From JANXXV01 sp038230275 (GTDB lineage: Bacteria; Acidobacteriota; Terriglobia; Bryobacterales; Bryobacteraceae), in NCBI GenBank assembly GCA_038230275.1, contig JBBRNO010000027.1:1-57318 (forward strand): a stretch of 57,318 bases of DNA, in the 5' to 3' direction. Under the pieces are notes generated by a model. It worked only from the letters and a program-made list of their open reading frames with translations, made no database searches and was not told the origin of the DNA. This document shows positions 24,999 through 33,835 of the stretch, piece by piece (positions within the stretch are counted from its first letter, which is position 1; the number at the start of each line of letters is the position of its first letter). A program made the position numbers and the translations under genes.

Positions 24999-26478
24999 TC
25001 AGCCCGTATATCGGCTTCAGCGCCGGATAGATGGCTTGGAAGACGCGGTGCAGTTTCTGATAACGGGCCGACTCCGCAGGCCGCGGTTCGATGGATTCCA
25101 CTTCGCGGATCGTAGCCCGGCACGCCTCTTCCACGGACGCGAAAGCACCCGTGCCCACCATGGCCAGCAGCGCCGCTCCGTATGCCGAACCCTCTTGCGA
25201 GGCAAGCGTAGTCACCCGCTTGGCGAATACGTCCGCCAAAATCTGTTTCCAGAACGCACTGCGCGCGCCACCGCCGGAGATGCGTACGGAAGTTACCGGG
25301 ACACCCATCTCTTCTATGATCGCAAGCCCGTCCTGTTGGCTGTAGGATACGCCTTCGATCACGGACCGGATCAAATCCGCCCTGGTGTGTTTCGCGGTCA
25401 GCCCCACCCAGGCGGCCCTTGCCGTGGCATCCAAGTGCGGAGTCCGCTCGCCCATCAGGTAGGGCAGCCAGAAGAGCCCCTGCGATCCACACTCGGCCGT
25501 GGCGGCCTCTTTGGTTAAGTCGCTATATTCCTCGCCTGGCGCCAGTTGATTCCGCAGCCATTGCAAGCTGAGGCCGGCGCCCTGCGTCACGCCCATCACG
25601 TGCCACTTCTTCGGGACTGCATGACAGAACGTGTGCACCCGGCCCCGCGGATCGTAGTGGGGTTCATCCATGTGCGCAAAGACTACGCCGGAGGTTCCCA
25701 TGGTGCAGGAGACGATGCCCGTTTCCACAATGCCATTCCCTACCGCGCTGGCCGCCTGATCGCCGCCACCGCCAACCACGGGCGTTCCGGGCACAAGCCC
25801 CAGACTCGCCGCCACCGCCGGCAGCAGAGTGCCCGTGATCTCACTCGACTCATAGACGGGCGGCAAAATGCCGCGGTCAAGTCCGAGCGCATCGGCCATG
25901 GAAAAGGACCAGGCACGCTTCACCACATCGAAGAGCGACGTGCCGGATGCGTCTGATACTTCGCTGGCGAATTCGCCGGTAAGGCAGAACCGGATGTAGT
26001 CCTTCGGCAGCAGTATTTTTCTGACGCGCTCAAAGTTCTGCGGTTCGTTGTCGCGAACCCACAGCAATTTTGGCAGTGTGAAGCCGGTCACCACCGGATT
26101 CGCGGTGTACTCAAGAACCTTCGCCGGGGTGACCGTTCGATTGATGAAATCCACCTGCGCCTGGCTGCGCTGGTCGCACCAGATCAACGCCGGGCGGATC
26201 ACCGCGTTGCTCTCGTCCAGCAGCACCAGCCCATGCATTTGGCCGGAAAGTCCAATACCGCGGACATCCGCGCCGGCGATTCCAGATTCCGCCAACACTC
26301 CCTTCACCGCCAACTGGCAAGCGTCCCACCAGTTCTCCGGCCGCTGCTCCGCCCATAGCGGCCGCAACATCTGCATGTCGTCATGCGCCGCGGTGAACGA
26401 TGCCTTGACGTCCCCTCGCGCGTCCACCAAAAGCGCTCGCGAGCCTCCGGTGCCAATATCGATGCCTAGCCAATACAT
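24991..26478 (-). CDS. xylB: Xylulokinase (FGGY family)
   Basis: A 495-residue sugar kinase that phosphorylates D-xylulose to feed the pentose phosphate pathway. It has the N-terminal GIDIGTGGSRALLV, the xylulokinase signature GQMHGLVLLD with ALIWCDQRS, and the C-terminal ATPase motifs YLMGERTPHLD, GVSYSQQDGL and RISGGGARSAFWKQ. The ATG at 26478 has AGGAAGG about nine bases upstream; a longer frame to 26508 is less likely. The final codons overlap priA. It follows a ROK kinase gene, which suggests a sugar catabolic operon. Confidence 0.94.
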   Translation of the reverse strand: MYWLGIDIGTGGSRALLVDARGDVKASFTAAHDDMQMLRPLWAEQRPENWWDACQLAVKGVLAESGIAGADVRGIGLSGQMHGLVLLDESNAVIRPALIWCDQRSQAQVDFINRTVTPAKVLEYTANPVVTGFTLPKLLWVRDNEPQNFERVRKILLPKDYIRFCLTGEFASEVSDASGTSLFDVVKRAWSFSMADALGLDRGILPPVYESSEITGTLLPAVAASLGLVPGTPVVGGGGDQAASAVGNGIVETGIVSCTMGTSGVVFAHMDEPHYDPRGRVHTFCHAVPKKWHVMGVTQGAGLSLQWLRNQLAPGEEYSDLTKEAATAECGSQGLFWLPYLMGERTPHLDATARAAWVGLTAKHTRADLIRSVIEGVSYSQQDGLAIIEEMGVPVTSVRISGGGARSAFWKQILADVFAKRVTTLASQEGSAYGAALLAMVGTGAFASVEEACRATIREVESIEPRPAESARYQKLHRVFQAIYPALKPIYGLID

Positions 26479-26511
26479 GATTTGGAATCCTTCCTCTCGG
26501 AAGGGCATTCC

Positions 26512-26611
26512 GAGCCGCGACCGTCAGGGAGCGGTTGCAATGGCGGCGTCATCGGAGAACCCTATCGAACATACGCCGCACCATAGAACCGCTTCCTGAC
26601 GGGCGCGGCTC
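26512..26611. repeat. REP-like hairpin with 25-base arms
   Basis: Left arm 26512-26536 (GAGCCGCGACCGTCAGGG..., continuing to AGCGGTT) and right arm 26587-26611 are inverted copies matching at 23 of 25 bases, with a 50-base loop. It belongs to the same family as the 19.8 kb and 46.7 kb elements. It lies between the ROK and xylulokinase genes on the same strand and may reduce coupling between them. Confidence 0.8.
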
Positions 26612-26691
26612 AGATACACCGGTGCGTCCCTTCGGAGTACCGGAAAAGCATTCCGTTTGCAATGGTGGCTTCATCCCGGAACCCTATCGAT
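26536..26691. repeat. Direct repeat TGCAATGGYGGC...ACCCTATCGA flanking the hairpin
   Basis: A segment at 26536-26573 (TGCAATGGCGGCGTCAT then GGAGAACCCTATCGA) recurs at 26658-26691 (TGCAATGGTGGCTTCAT then CGGAACCCTATCGA), the latter running into the 3' end of the ROK gene. Before each is GCATTCCG. In the first copy the REP arm sits between GCATTCCG and TTGCAATGG; the second copy lacks the arm. It resembles a duplicated 3' end with an insertion or loss of one REP arm. Confidence 0.7.
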
Positions 26692-27610
26692 TCGGAAACA
26701 GTTGCTGCAGCGGCAAATACGCCGCGCCGTAAAGGCCCGCTTCATTTCCCAGCGTCGCCTTCGTGATGGTGGTCTTCGCATGGCGAAAGGTGAACGACCG
26801 CTTCTCCACTTCATCAAACATAGCCGGGGAAAATTGTTCCCACGCCGCCAGCACGCCGCCGCTCAACAGGTAGAGCGGAAAATTGAAAATATTGATCAGC
26901 GTGGCCAGCGCGATTCCCAGGGAACTGCCCATGGAATGGAAGATCATCTTCGCCTTCGCGTTGCCCGCGACGGCCATATGAAACACGTCTTCGGAAGTAA
27001 CGTTATCGCCCAGGCTCATCATCCGCGCCATGCTGACAATCGCCGTTGCCGAGGCGTGCTTCTCCACGCAGCCGCAGTTCCCGCATCCGCATGGATTGCC
27101 GTTCGGAACCACGGTGATGTGGCCCAGTTCGCCAGCCATTCCAACACTGCCATGCAGTACTTTCCCACCGCTGATGATACCGCCGCCGATGCCCGTACCC
27201 AGCGTCAGCAGCACCAGATCCTTCACGTCCGTACCCGCGCCGATCCATTTTTCGCCCAGCGCGGCGGCGTTCGCGTCGTTCTCCAGAATTACCTGCGCTC
27301 CCAGGCGCCGCTCGATTTCGTCGCGTACCGGGAAGCCTTCAAACTGCGGCAGATTGTTCGACCCGGCAACAATGCCCTCTTCCATGAGAATGAATCCGGG
27401 GATGCCGATTCCCACTCCGGCGAGCCGCAGCGAACCAGCATCGGCCTTCAGTTTCTGGATGGCGTGAACCATATCGCTGATCACCGCGTCGCGCCCGGCC
27501 GCCAGATCCGTGGAACCGGATATTTTGTTGATCATCTTCCCGTGTTTGTCAACAGATGCGGCTCGCAAATTGGTGCCGCCGAGATCTACCCCGATCGAAT
27601 AATCAGCCAT
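26684..27610 (-). CDS. ROK-family sugar kinase (glucokinase type)
   Basis: A 308-residue kinase. The N-terminal ATP motif is YSIGVDLGGTNLRAASV; the catalytic region has LENDANAAALGEKWIG and LTLGTGIGGGIISGGK. The ROK zinc motif reads GHITVVPNGNPCGCGNCGCVEKHAS, with His plus Cys ligands. Bacterial ROK proteins of this length without an N-terminal helix-turn-helix are kinases and not repressors; glucose or a related hexose is the usual substrate. The 3' end is adjacent to a REP-like hairpin. Confidence 0.93.
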   Translation of the reverse strand: MADYSIGVDLGGTNLRAASVDKHGKMINKISGSTDLAAGRDAVISDMVHAIQKLKADAGSLRLAGVGIGIPGFILMEEGIVAGSNNLPQFEGFPVRDEIERRLGAQVILENDANAAALGEKWIGAGTDVKDLVLLTLGTGIGGGIISGGKVLHGSVGMAGELGHITVVPNGNPCGCGNCGCVEKHASATAIVSMARMMSLGDNVTSEDVFHMAVAGNAKAKMIFHSMGSSLGIALATLINIFNFPLYLLSGGVLAAWEQFSPAMFDEVEKRSFTFRHAKTTITKATLGNEAGLYGAAYLPLQQLFPNR

Positions 27611-27631
27611 GAAGCCGAATCATAGCAAGTT

Positions 27632-29341
27632 TCAGCGGCCTTGCTGCAAGTACCAGCGCGCCACCACTTCCATGGCCGGTTTCCCCCACGGAGTGAGCGA
27701 TAAATCCTCCGGTCCGCCATGGCCGTCCGTCCCTACCTTCCACCAGTAGATCCCCTGGAACCACGGCTTGTGATAGAAGGCCCGCAGGATGGCTTCGTAG
27801 CAGAGCGCCTGCTGTGCGACCGCCAGCTTTCCGGGCCGCTCCGCCCACGGCTCGCGGTGCGATCCCTCGAAACTGGCGAAGCCCGCTTCCGTGAAAATGA
27901 CCGGCTTCTGGAACTTCTTCTGCACCGCTTCCACTTTCTGCACGATCGCCGTAGTTGAGAGATCGTCCGGCAGCGGGTAGTAGTTGTTCAGCCCGATGTA
28001 GTCCAGCTGATCCCAAAAGTTGATGGTTTCGAATTCCGGCCCTTGCGTCGCCGCATACACCAGCGGGCCTGGATAAATCTCATGGGCGCGGGCGATAATC
28101 TTGCGCCAGGCCGCTTCATACTTCACCAGCTTCTGAAACTCCACGCCTACGCAGAACATATCGGCATGAACCCGTTTCGCCAGCTCCGCGTAGTGTTCCA
28201 CGAATTTGAGGTACTGCGCGAAGAACGCCGCGCGGGTTTCGGCGGAAGAGAATTCCAGGTCCCCGGGGAAGCCGGCTTGCGACATGGTCTGCGGCTTCAA
28301 CAACACCTTGATGTTCAACTGGTGCGCCACGCGGGATAGCTGCTCGATTCCTTCGTCCCCTTCCATTCTGCCGCCCCAGCGAACGCTGCCGGAGTTGCGG
28401 TCTACGAACCCGTAGGGCACCAGTGCGATTGAGTTCACGCCGTTCCGGGGCAGAGTGCGCAGCATCTCCCGCGCACTCTCCGACGGATAGCCGCCAGGGA
28501 ATTCCGCGGTGAAGTTCACGCCCCTTTGGAAGAATGTTTTCGCAAACGGAAGATTCGCGGCGATAGCGGGCAGCGCGGCGATGGCGGCGTTCGAGGTGTC
28601 GTGCCGTGCGCGTTCGAATGCCTGCGCGCCAGCCTGGCCTCCACCAGCTATCAACAGGGCCAGGGTCATCAGAATGGCTACCGGATGCCAGCTAATGGCG
28701 GCGTCTCCGCTTTGACGGGGAACAGGCCAGAAGCTAACCACCAGGGCGCCAAGCGCCGCCGGTGCCAGCAGCATCGGAATATAGAACGCCGGCATTCGCC
28801 GTTGAAACAACAGCAGCCCTGCACAGGCCAGTACGATGGCCGCGGGAATCACGAAGGAGGCGTAAAGAATTCCAATCCGGCGGAGATAACCCTCCGGCGC
28901 CAGGCCCCGCAGCATCAAGCGCAGCCCCGCGCAGAGAATGCCGAAGAAGACCAACGCACTGAAGATTTCAGCGCCGCCCCACTGGTTCCGAAACACCATG
29001 CGCGTTACCAATTGCGGCGTACCCACGGCGCCGATCATCGCCAAAGTCAAACCGGTGCAGATCGAATGCTTCCTCGCACAGAGTGCCAGAACCGCCGCCG
29101 TACCAATCGCTACCGGGACGGATGGGCCTCCAGACCCGCGCTTCATCGGAACAGGAACCGCCGGACGGCTGGATGCGCTGATGCCTTGGAATCCGACTGA
29201 AAACGTGGTCAACGTATCGCCGAAAAACACAACCTTGCCCAGTGCCGGCGCCGCGAACAGCAGAAACGAAGCCAGCCAGTAGGCGGGGTACAGTGACAGC
29301 AAACAAGCCAGCCAGGCCGGAAATAGTTTTTCCGTTTGCAT
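27632..29341 (-). CDS. Membrane-anchored GH113-like glycoside hydrolase
   Basis: A 569-residue protein. Residues 1-240 hold about seven hydrophobic segments (for example LACLLSLYPAYWLASFLLFAA, TGLTLAMIGAVG, AFYIPMLLAPAALGALVVSFW). Residues 260-565 form a TIM-barrel domain of clan GH-A: FQRGVNFTAEF, a probable acid/base Glu in DMFCVGVEFQ, WRKIIARAHEIYPGPLVYAA, FWDQLDYIGLNNYYPL, nucleophile Glu in VIFTEAGF, and FQGIYWWKVG. This pattern matches GH113, known as beta-mannan-acting enzymes. A polytopic N-terminal half fused to this catalytic domain is unusual. It stands 21 bases upstream of the ROK gene and 11 bases after the BNR gene. Confidence 0.75.
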   Translation of the reverse strand: MQTEKLFPAWLACLLSLYPAYWLASFLLFAAPALGKVVFFGDTLTTFSVGFQGISASSRPAVPVPMKRGSGGPSVPVAIGTAAVLALCARKHSICTGLTLAMIGAVGTPQLVTRMVFRNQWGGAEIFSALVFFGILCAGLRLMLRGLAPEGYLRRIGILYASFVIPAAIVLACAGLLLFQRRMPAFYIPMLLAPAALGALVVSFWPVPRQSGDAAISWHPVAILMTLALLIAGGGQAGAQAFERARHDTSNAAIAALPAIAANLPFAKTFFQRGVNFTAEFPGGYPSESAREMLRTLPRNGVNSIALVPYGFVDRNSGSVRWGGRMEGDEGIEQLSRVAHQLNIKVLLKPQTMSQAGFPGDLEFSSAETRAAFFAQYLKFVEHYAELAKRVHADMFCVGVEFQKLVKYEAAWRKIIARAHEIYPGPLVYAATQGPEFETINFWDQLDYIGLNNYYPLPDDLSTTAIVQKVEAVQKKFQKPVIFTEAGFASFEGSHREPWAERPGKLAVAQQALCYEAILRAFYHKPWFQGIYWWKVGTDGHGGPEDLSLTPWGKPAMEVVARWYLQQGR

Positions 29342-29352
29342 GCTCTATTAAC

Positions 29353-31170
29353 TTACGCCATTCCTGCTCGCCAGTTGGAGACGGCCTCGGACGTTCGCAG
29401 ACTGCGCCAGTAGATGCGTAAACGCTTCACCTCACCGAAAACCGCGGGCGCCGCCTTGGTCTCCTGCTTGCCATTCACGTTCGCCAATCGCGGATCAAAG
29501 TGGCCCCAGCCATATTGCCGGACCGGCCCGCCATCGTTCAACGCGCCGTCCACCACCACCGATATGACCTTCGGCCCGCCGTCTACGATGAACACCACGT
29601 GTTGCCAAATACCGGTTCGCAATGTTCCCTCATGCGTACCGGGATCGCTGTCCCAACTCGACCCCAGCCCCAGCCCGCCGTCCTGTAGCGTGAGATTCAA
29701 CGTGAATCTCTCAGTCGTAACTATACGGATACCCTGCCCATTCACGCCGAGGGTGTCCAGAAGAACTTGCTCCGGCGAAAGCTCGCTGAACTTCACCCAG
29801 AACTCGACCGTTAATCCACCGCCCGCCGCCAGGTCCGGCAACGCCGGCATCGCAAAGACCTTCTCGCCGGATACGTCAACGGCAAGGCCCTTATTCGTTA
29901 CTCTGCGAGCCTCATCCTGCACCCACACACCCTCCAGCAATGCGCGATCGATTTCATGCACGCGCGCATTCGTCTTCATCGTCTCGGTGACAAAGTACCG
30001 GCCCTGGTCCTCGATGAAATCCGGATAACTGATCCTGGTGTTCGGGTCGGCATCATAGAGCAGAATTTCCGGCTGCGACCAATGGATGAATCCGTTTCTC
30101 TCAATGCCGCCGGAAATCCAGGCCGGGTTGCGGCCGGTGTAGTATTGCCACTTCGCCGCGTGAACCGCCTCGCCTCCCTGGTTGTGATACCAGAGCAGGT
30201 ACTTTCCATTCGAGAATTTCTTCACGAAATTCGCCGCCCGCGGATGCTTGATCCGGCGGCCATTCGGTGTGTACGTCGCGTAGGCGGACGGGGTCCACGT
30301 TTTGCCTTGGTCGCGGCTATAGGCGTGGCAATTGTATCCATCGATGGTGCGATAGGTGGCATAGAGCGAGCCGTCGCTCAACTCCACCAGATTGGCTTCG
30401 TCCGAAACCGGTCCTTTGGGCGCGCGCAGGCCCTCGTCGCCTTCCGGCAGCAGTTCCCACTGCAACTTCGCCGGATCCTTTTCGGTGACAATATTCCGGC
30501 TGCGCAGAAACACGCCTTGTGATGTGACCATGGTTCCGGGGTCGCCCCACTTACCCACTTTCGCGAAGCCGAAGATAGCCCCGGTGCGGGTAAGGATTGG
30601 TTTGCCCACGCCCCAGAAATAGAGCAGCGCCCCGCCATGCGCGTTCTCCCTGTCGATGCGCATCAGCCGCATGGGAATGTAGTAGCGCTGCTTGGACCAG
30701 CTGCGCCCATGATCATCGGAATACTTATAGGCGTACTTGCCTAACGTGTCCACGCGGCGCGCGATGCGCGGATTGTTGCTCTTTTCATCCATACGCAGGT
30801 TCTCTGAGTTAAAGCTGTAAAACACGTAAACGCGGCCGCTGGGAAGGCGCAGCGGCATCACCCACGATGCTTCCGGGCCGTTCGCGGGTTCTATGTCGAC
30901 GGGCGTGCTCCACGTCTTGCCCTGGTCGCTGCTGATTGTCGAGATGATGTGCTGGCCGGGCTCGCCTTCCACGCCTTTTCCGGTGGTCAGCACACACAGC
31001 CAATTCCCATCGCCGGTGATCACCACGTAGGGTTGATCGCTATAGCCCTCGCGCGGAATAGGCAAGCCGTTCTTGATGTCGCGCCAGTCGGGCGGCATAG
31101 CAGCGGAGGCTCGCGGGCATAGTACCAATGCTCCGGCGGCTAGAAAAAAATCTCGTCTGTTGATGCTCAT
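29353..31170 (-). CDS. Sialidase-like BNR protein with LamG domain, Tat-type signal
   Basis: A 605-residue secreted protein. It begins MSINRRDFFLAAGALVL, a twin-arginine signal. Asp-box motifs of the BNR/sialidase propeller are SSDQGKTWS, SDDHGRSWS and SRDQGKTWT, spread over about 30-400. The C-terminal domain (about 430-600) is concanavalin A/LamG-like (LTVEFWVKFSELS, RTGIWQHVVFIVDGG). Homologous propellers hydrolyse or bind glycans; the sialidase arginine triad cannot be confirmed here. It heads the minus-strand run containing GH113-like, ROK and xylulokinase genes, so a role in glycan use is likely. Confidence 0.85.
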   Translation of the reverse strand: MSINRRDFFLAAGALVLCPRASAAMPPDWRDIKNGLPIPREGYSDQPYVVITGDGNWLCVLTTGKGVEGEPGQHIISTISSDQGKTWSTPVDIEPANGPEASWVMPLRLPSGRVYVFYSFNSENLRMDEKSNNPRIARRVDTLGKYAYKYSDDHGRSWSKQRYYIPMRLMRIDRENAHGGALLYFWGVGKPILTRTGAIFGFAKVGKWGDPGTMVTSQGVFLRSRNIVTEKDPAKLQWELLPEGDEGLRAPKGPVSDEANLVELSDGSLYATYRTIDGYNCHAYSRDQGKTWTPSAYATYTPNGRRIKHPRAANFVKKFSNGKYLLWYHNQGGEAVHAAKWQYYTGRNPAWISGGIERNGFIHWSQPEILLYDADPNTRISYPDFIEDQGRYFVTETMKTNARVHEIDRALLEGVWVQDEARRVTNKGLAVDVSGEKVFAMPALPDLAAGGGLTVEFWVKFSELSPEQVLLDTLGVNGQGIRIVTTERFTLNLTLQDGGLGLGSSWDSDPGTHEGTLRTGIWQHVVFIVDGGPKVISVVVDGALNDGGPVRQYGWGHFDPRLANVNGKQETKAAPAVFGEVKRLRIYWRSLRTSEAVSNWRAGMA

Positions 31171-31175
31171 TGAGG

Positions 31176-31200
31176 GTGATTGAAACCACTATACAATCAC
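31176..31200. promoter_or_regulatory. GTGATTG...CAATCAC inverted repeat at the BNR promoter
   Basis: Perfect 7-base arms (31176-31182, 31194-31200) are separated by 11 bases, immediately upstream of the BNR gene start. The minus strand across it has TATAGT, a possible -10. A repressor site overlapping the promoter is plausible but unproven. Confidence 0.4.
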
Positions 31201-31301
31201 CGCTCTGAAACCCCGCTTGCTAATCCAACGTCTGATATGGCAGCATTCGTGAATAACGAAAAACGACTCAGTTGTCGATATGTCTCACAGGGAGAGAGGA
31301 T

Positions 31302-31919
31302 ATGGACATCATTGGTGATCGAAAGTTCGTCGAAATTCCGGGCGAAAAGCAGCATGAGCTGCCGCCGCTCTTTGTTCACTCGACCGCGCCCATCCGGCAT
31401 GTGAATCGCGTAATCGGCATGGCCAATCACATCATTGAATCCGAGGATATGATTCCCGCCGATGCCCTGGATGACGTTGTGCCGGACGGCGACGTGGACC
31501 GGCGCAAGATGGATCTGGCGCTCAACCTGGTAGATCAATACAAGAATCTGATCAACCACTGGCAATGGGGGAACGACATTCTGGAGTGGATCCGCCAATG
31601 CGAGAACACGTTCGACATCAATCGTGAACTGAGGAACGTTTTGCGCCATGACGTCTGGCCCCATGCCGGGCGCAGCAGCTTCGTCACGCTACTGGCCGAC
31701 AAGGCCGTGGATACGCGCGGAATCGAACTTCAGAAAGCCGTGGGGCTGCGTCTCACCTTCCGCCAGCCGCCGCCCATCGCCTGCTTCTCCGACCAGTTCC
31801 TGTTCTACTTGAATACCAATATCGCCTCAACGGCATTTCATACCTGGACGCAAATGGTGCCCGATCCGGTGTCGAGCCTGCCGCCGGAACGGTTCAATTT
31901 TCAGGTCTATAACATGTAG
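31302..31919 (+). CDS. Hypothetical protein
   Basis: A 205-residue protein starting MDIIGDRKFVEIP, with a purine-rich GGGAGAGAGG just before the ATG. It is predicted mainly helical (LALNLVDQYKNLINHWQWG, NTFDINRELRNVLRHDVW). There is no signal peptide or transmembrane helix, and no motif I recognise. A short segment (RLTFRQPPPIACFS) is beta-like. It stands alone between divergent operons. Confidence 0.75.
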   Translation: MDIIGDRKFVEIPGEKQHELPPLFVHSTAPIRHVNRVIGMANHIIESEDMIPADALDDVVPDGDVDRRKMDLALNLVDQYKNLINHWQWGNDILEWIRQCENTFDINRELRNVLRHDVWPHAGRSSFVTLLADKAVDTRGIELQKAVGLRLTFRQPPPIACFSDQFLFYLNTNIASTAFHTWTQMVPDPVSSLPPERFNFQVYNM

Positions 31920-31974
31920 CACGAATATGTAGCACGACACGCAGCGGCGCCAGCCTGTTACCATATCCGTTTCT

Positions 31975-32991
31975 ATGCGGATCGCGGTCATTGGACTCGG
32001 CTTTATGGGCAGCATGCACCTGAAGGCATTGCGCAGCGTTCCCGGCGCAACGCTGGCAGCGGTGTACAGCCGGGATGAAAAGAAACTAACCGGCGATTTA
32101 TCCGACATCCAGGGCAATCTGGGTGGCCCGGGCGAAACGTTCGATTTCTCGTCCGTCACAAAATATCGCAGTATCCCCGATCTTCTCGCCGACGCCAGCA
32201 TTGACGCCGTGGATATCTGCCTCCCTACGAATCTGCATTCCGAGACCGCACTGGCCGCACTGCGCGCGGGCAAGCACGTGTTGGTGGAAAAGCCGATGGC
32301 TCTCACCGGCGCCCTGGCCGATGAAATGGTCGCCGAGGCCCACCGCGCCGGAAAACTTCTGATGGGCGCGCAAGTCTTGCGGTTTATTCCGGCCTATCGC
32401 GCGTTGGCATCGTCGCTTGCCTCAGGGGAATTCGGCCAGGTGCACACGGCCCTGTTCCGCCGCCGCTGCGCCGCGCCCGCCTGGAGCAAGTGGCTGGGCG
32501 ACGCTTCCCTCAGCGGAGGGGGCGTCTTCGATCTGCTGATTCACGATGTCGATCTGTGCGTGAAGTTATTCGGCGTGCCCCAGGCCATCTCCGCTACCGG
32601 CTTTGAAGATATAGCGAACGGCGTGGACGCCATCACGGCGGTCTTCCACTATCGTGATATTCCTTCGGTGATTGTCACCGGCGGATGGCATCATCGCAAG
32701 TCGTACCCATTTTCCATGGAGTACACCGTGGTCACCGACGGTGGCACTTTTGAGTACAGTTCTTCAACCAATCAAGCGAGCTTGTACCTGGCCAGCGGCG
32801 AACCAGGGCTGTTGCCGCTGCCCCAGCAGGACGGTTTTGAGGCGGAATTGGCCTACTTTGTGGAATGCTGCCAAACTGGCCGCAAGCCTGACTTGTGCCC
32901 CGCCGGGGAATCCGCCGCCGCTGTCAAGTTAACCCTGCTAATGTTGGAAGCGCGTAGAAACAACGGAGAGAAATTGGCATGCCGAATTTGA
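31975..32991 (+). CDS. Gfo/Idh/MocA-family oxidoreductase
   Basis: A 338-residue NAD(P)-dependent sugar dehydrogenase. The Rossmann motif is IAVIGLGFMGSMHLKAL. Typical blocks follow: AVDICLPTNLHSETALAALRAGKHVLVEKPMAL (with EKP lysine), then GGGVFDLLIHDVDLC, the catalytic HDVD region. The C-terminal beta-sheet domain is at about 130-330. It overlaps the next gene by 13 bases, so the pair likely acts on the same sugar (oxidation and isomerisation); the substrate is unknown. Confidence 0.93.
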   Translation: MRIAVIGLGFMGSMHLKALRSVPGATLAAVYSRDEKKLTGDLSDIQGNLGGPGETFDFSSVTKYRSIPDLLADASIDAVDICLPTNLHSETALAALRAGKHVLVEKPMALTGALADEMVAEAHRAGKLLMGAQVLRFIPAYRALASSLASGEFGQVHTALFRRRCAAPAWSKWLGDASLSGGGVFDLLIHDVDLCVKLFGVPQAISATGFEDIANGVDAITAVFHYRDIPSVIVTGGWHHRKSYPFSMEYTVVTDGGTFEYSSSTNQASLYLASGEPGLLPLPQQDGFEAELAYFVECCQTGRKPDLCPAGESAAAVKLTLLMLEARRNNGEKLACRI

Positions 32992-33824
32992 AGGGTTTAG
33001 AACCAGGTGCGATGTTCTGGGCGACGCCGGATCCGGTAGCCGCCATCCAGGAGGCGAAATCGCTCGGCGTACGCTGTGGGCAACTCGGCATCCCCGGCGA
33101 TTTACCCCTGCAAGGCGCGGCCGCGGCCTGGAAGGCAGCGCTCGAATCCCAGCAGTTCACCGTGATCACGGCGTTTTGCGGCTATAACGGGGAAAGCTAC
33201 GCCGATATTCCCACAGTGGAAGCGACGGTGGGTTTCATCCCACGCGCCACGCGCGCCGAACGCGAGGCGCGCACCATCGAGGTGAGCGATTTCGCCGCGG
33301 CTGCCGGAATCGGCGGCCTCGCCTGCCACGCCGGCTTTGTCCCGGAGAACCCCGCCGATCCCGATTACATCGCAGTACGCGATATGATCCGGCGCATTTG
33401 CGATCATGCGGCCACGCACGGGCAATCGTTTGCCCTGGAGACCGGGCAGGAACCTGCCGATCAACTGTTGAAGTTTCTCAAGGACGTGGATCGCGGCAAC
33501 CTCGGTATCAATTTCGACCCCGCCAACATGATCCTCTACGGTACCGGCGATCCGATTCAGGCTTTGGGCCTTTTGGGCCGGCACGTGATTTCGGTACATG
33601 CCAAAGACGGTTCGTGGCCGCCGAAGGGCTCCCCGAAGGCTCTGGGCGTGGAAATGCCGCTTGGGGAGGGTGCCGTCGGTATGCCACTCTTCCTGGCTAA
33701 ATTAAAGGAAGTGGGTTTCACCGGACCGCTCAACGTAGAACGTGAGATCGAAGATCGCACCCAGAAGCTGAAAGACATGAAGATGGGAGTCGAACTATTG
33801 CGCCGTCTGGTCGAGAGCGTTTAG
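32979..33824 (+). CDS. Sugar phosphate isomerase/epimerase (AP endonuclease 2 family)
   Basis: A 281-residue TIM-barrel protein of the xylose-isomerase-like family. Probable metal ligands are in ALETGQEPADQ (Glu), GINFDPANMILY (Asp), VISVHAKDG (His) and LNVEREIEDR (Glu). GGAGAG stands 7 bases before the ATG, within the preceding gene, with which it overlaps by 13 bases. It forms a two-gene sugar-acting module with the oxidoreductase. Confidence 0.92.
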   Translation: MPNLKGLEPGAMFWATPDPVAAIQEAKSLGVRCGQLGIPGDLPLQGAAAAWKAALESQQFTVITAFCGYNGESYADIPTVEATVGFIPRATRAEREARTIEVSDFAAAAGIGGLACHAGFVPENPADPDYIAVRDMIRRICDHAATHGQSFALETGQEPADQLLKFLKDVDRGNLGINFDPANMILYGTGDPIQALGLLGRHVISVHAKDGSWPPKGSPKALGVEMPLGEGAVGMPLFLAKLKEVGFTGPLNVEREIEDRTQKLKDMKMGVELLRRLVESV

Positions 33825-33835
33825 TCGAGGTCTAG

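Noticed and set aside
26657..27625. 322-residue plus-strand frame antisense to the ROK gene
   Set aside because: It is a GC-rich shadow of a well-supported kinase gene.
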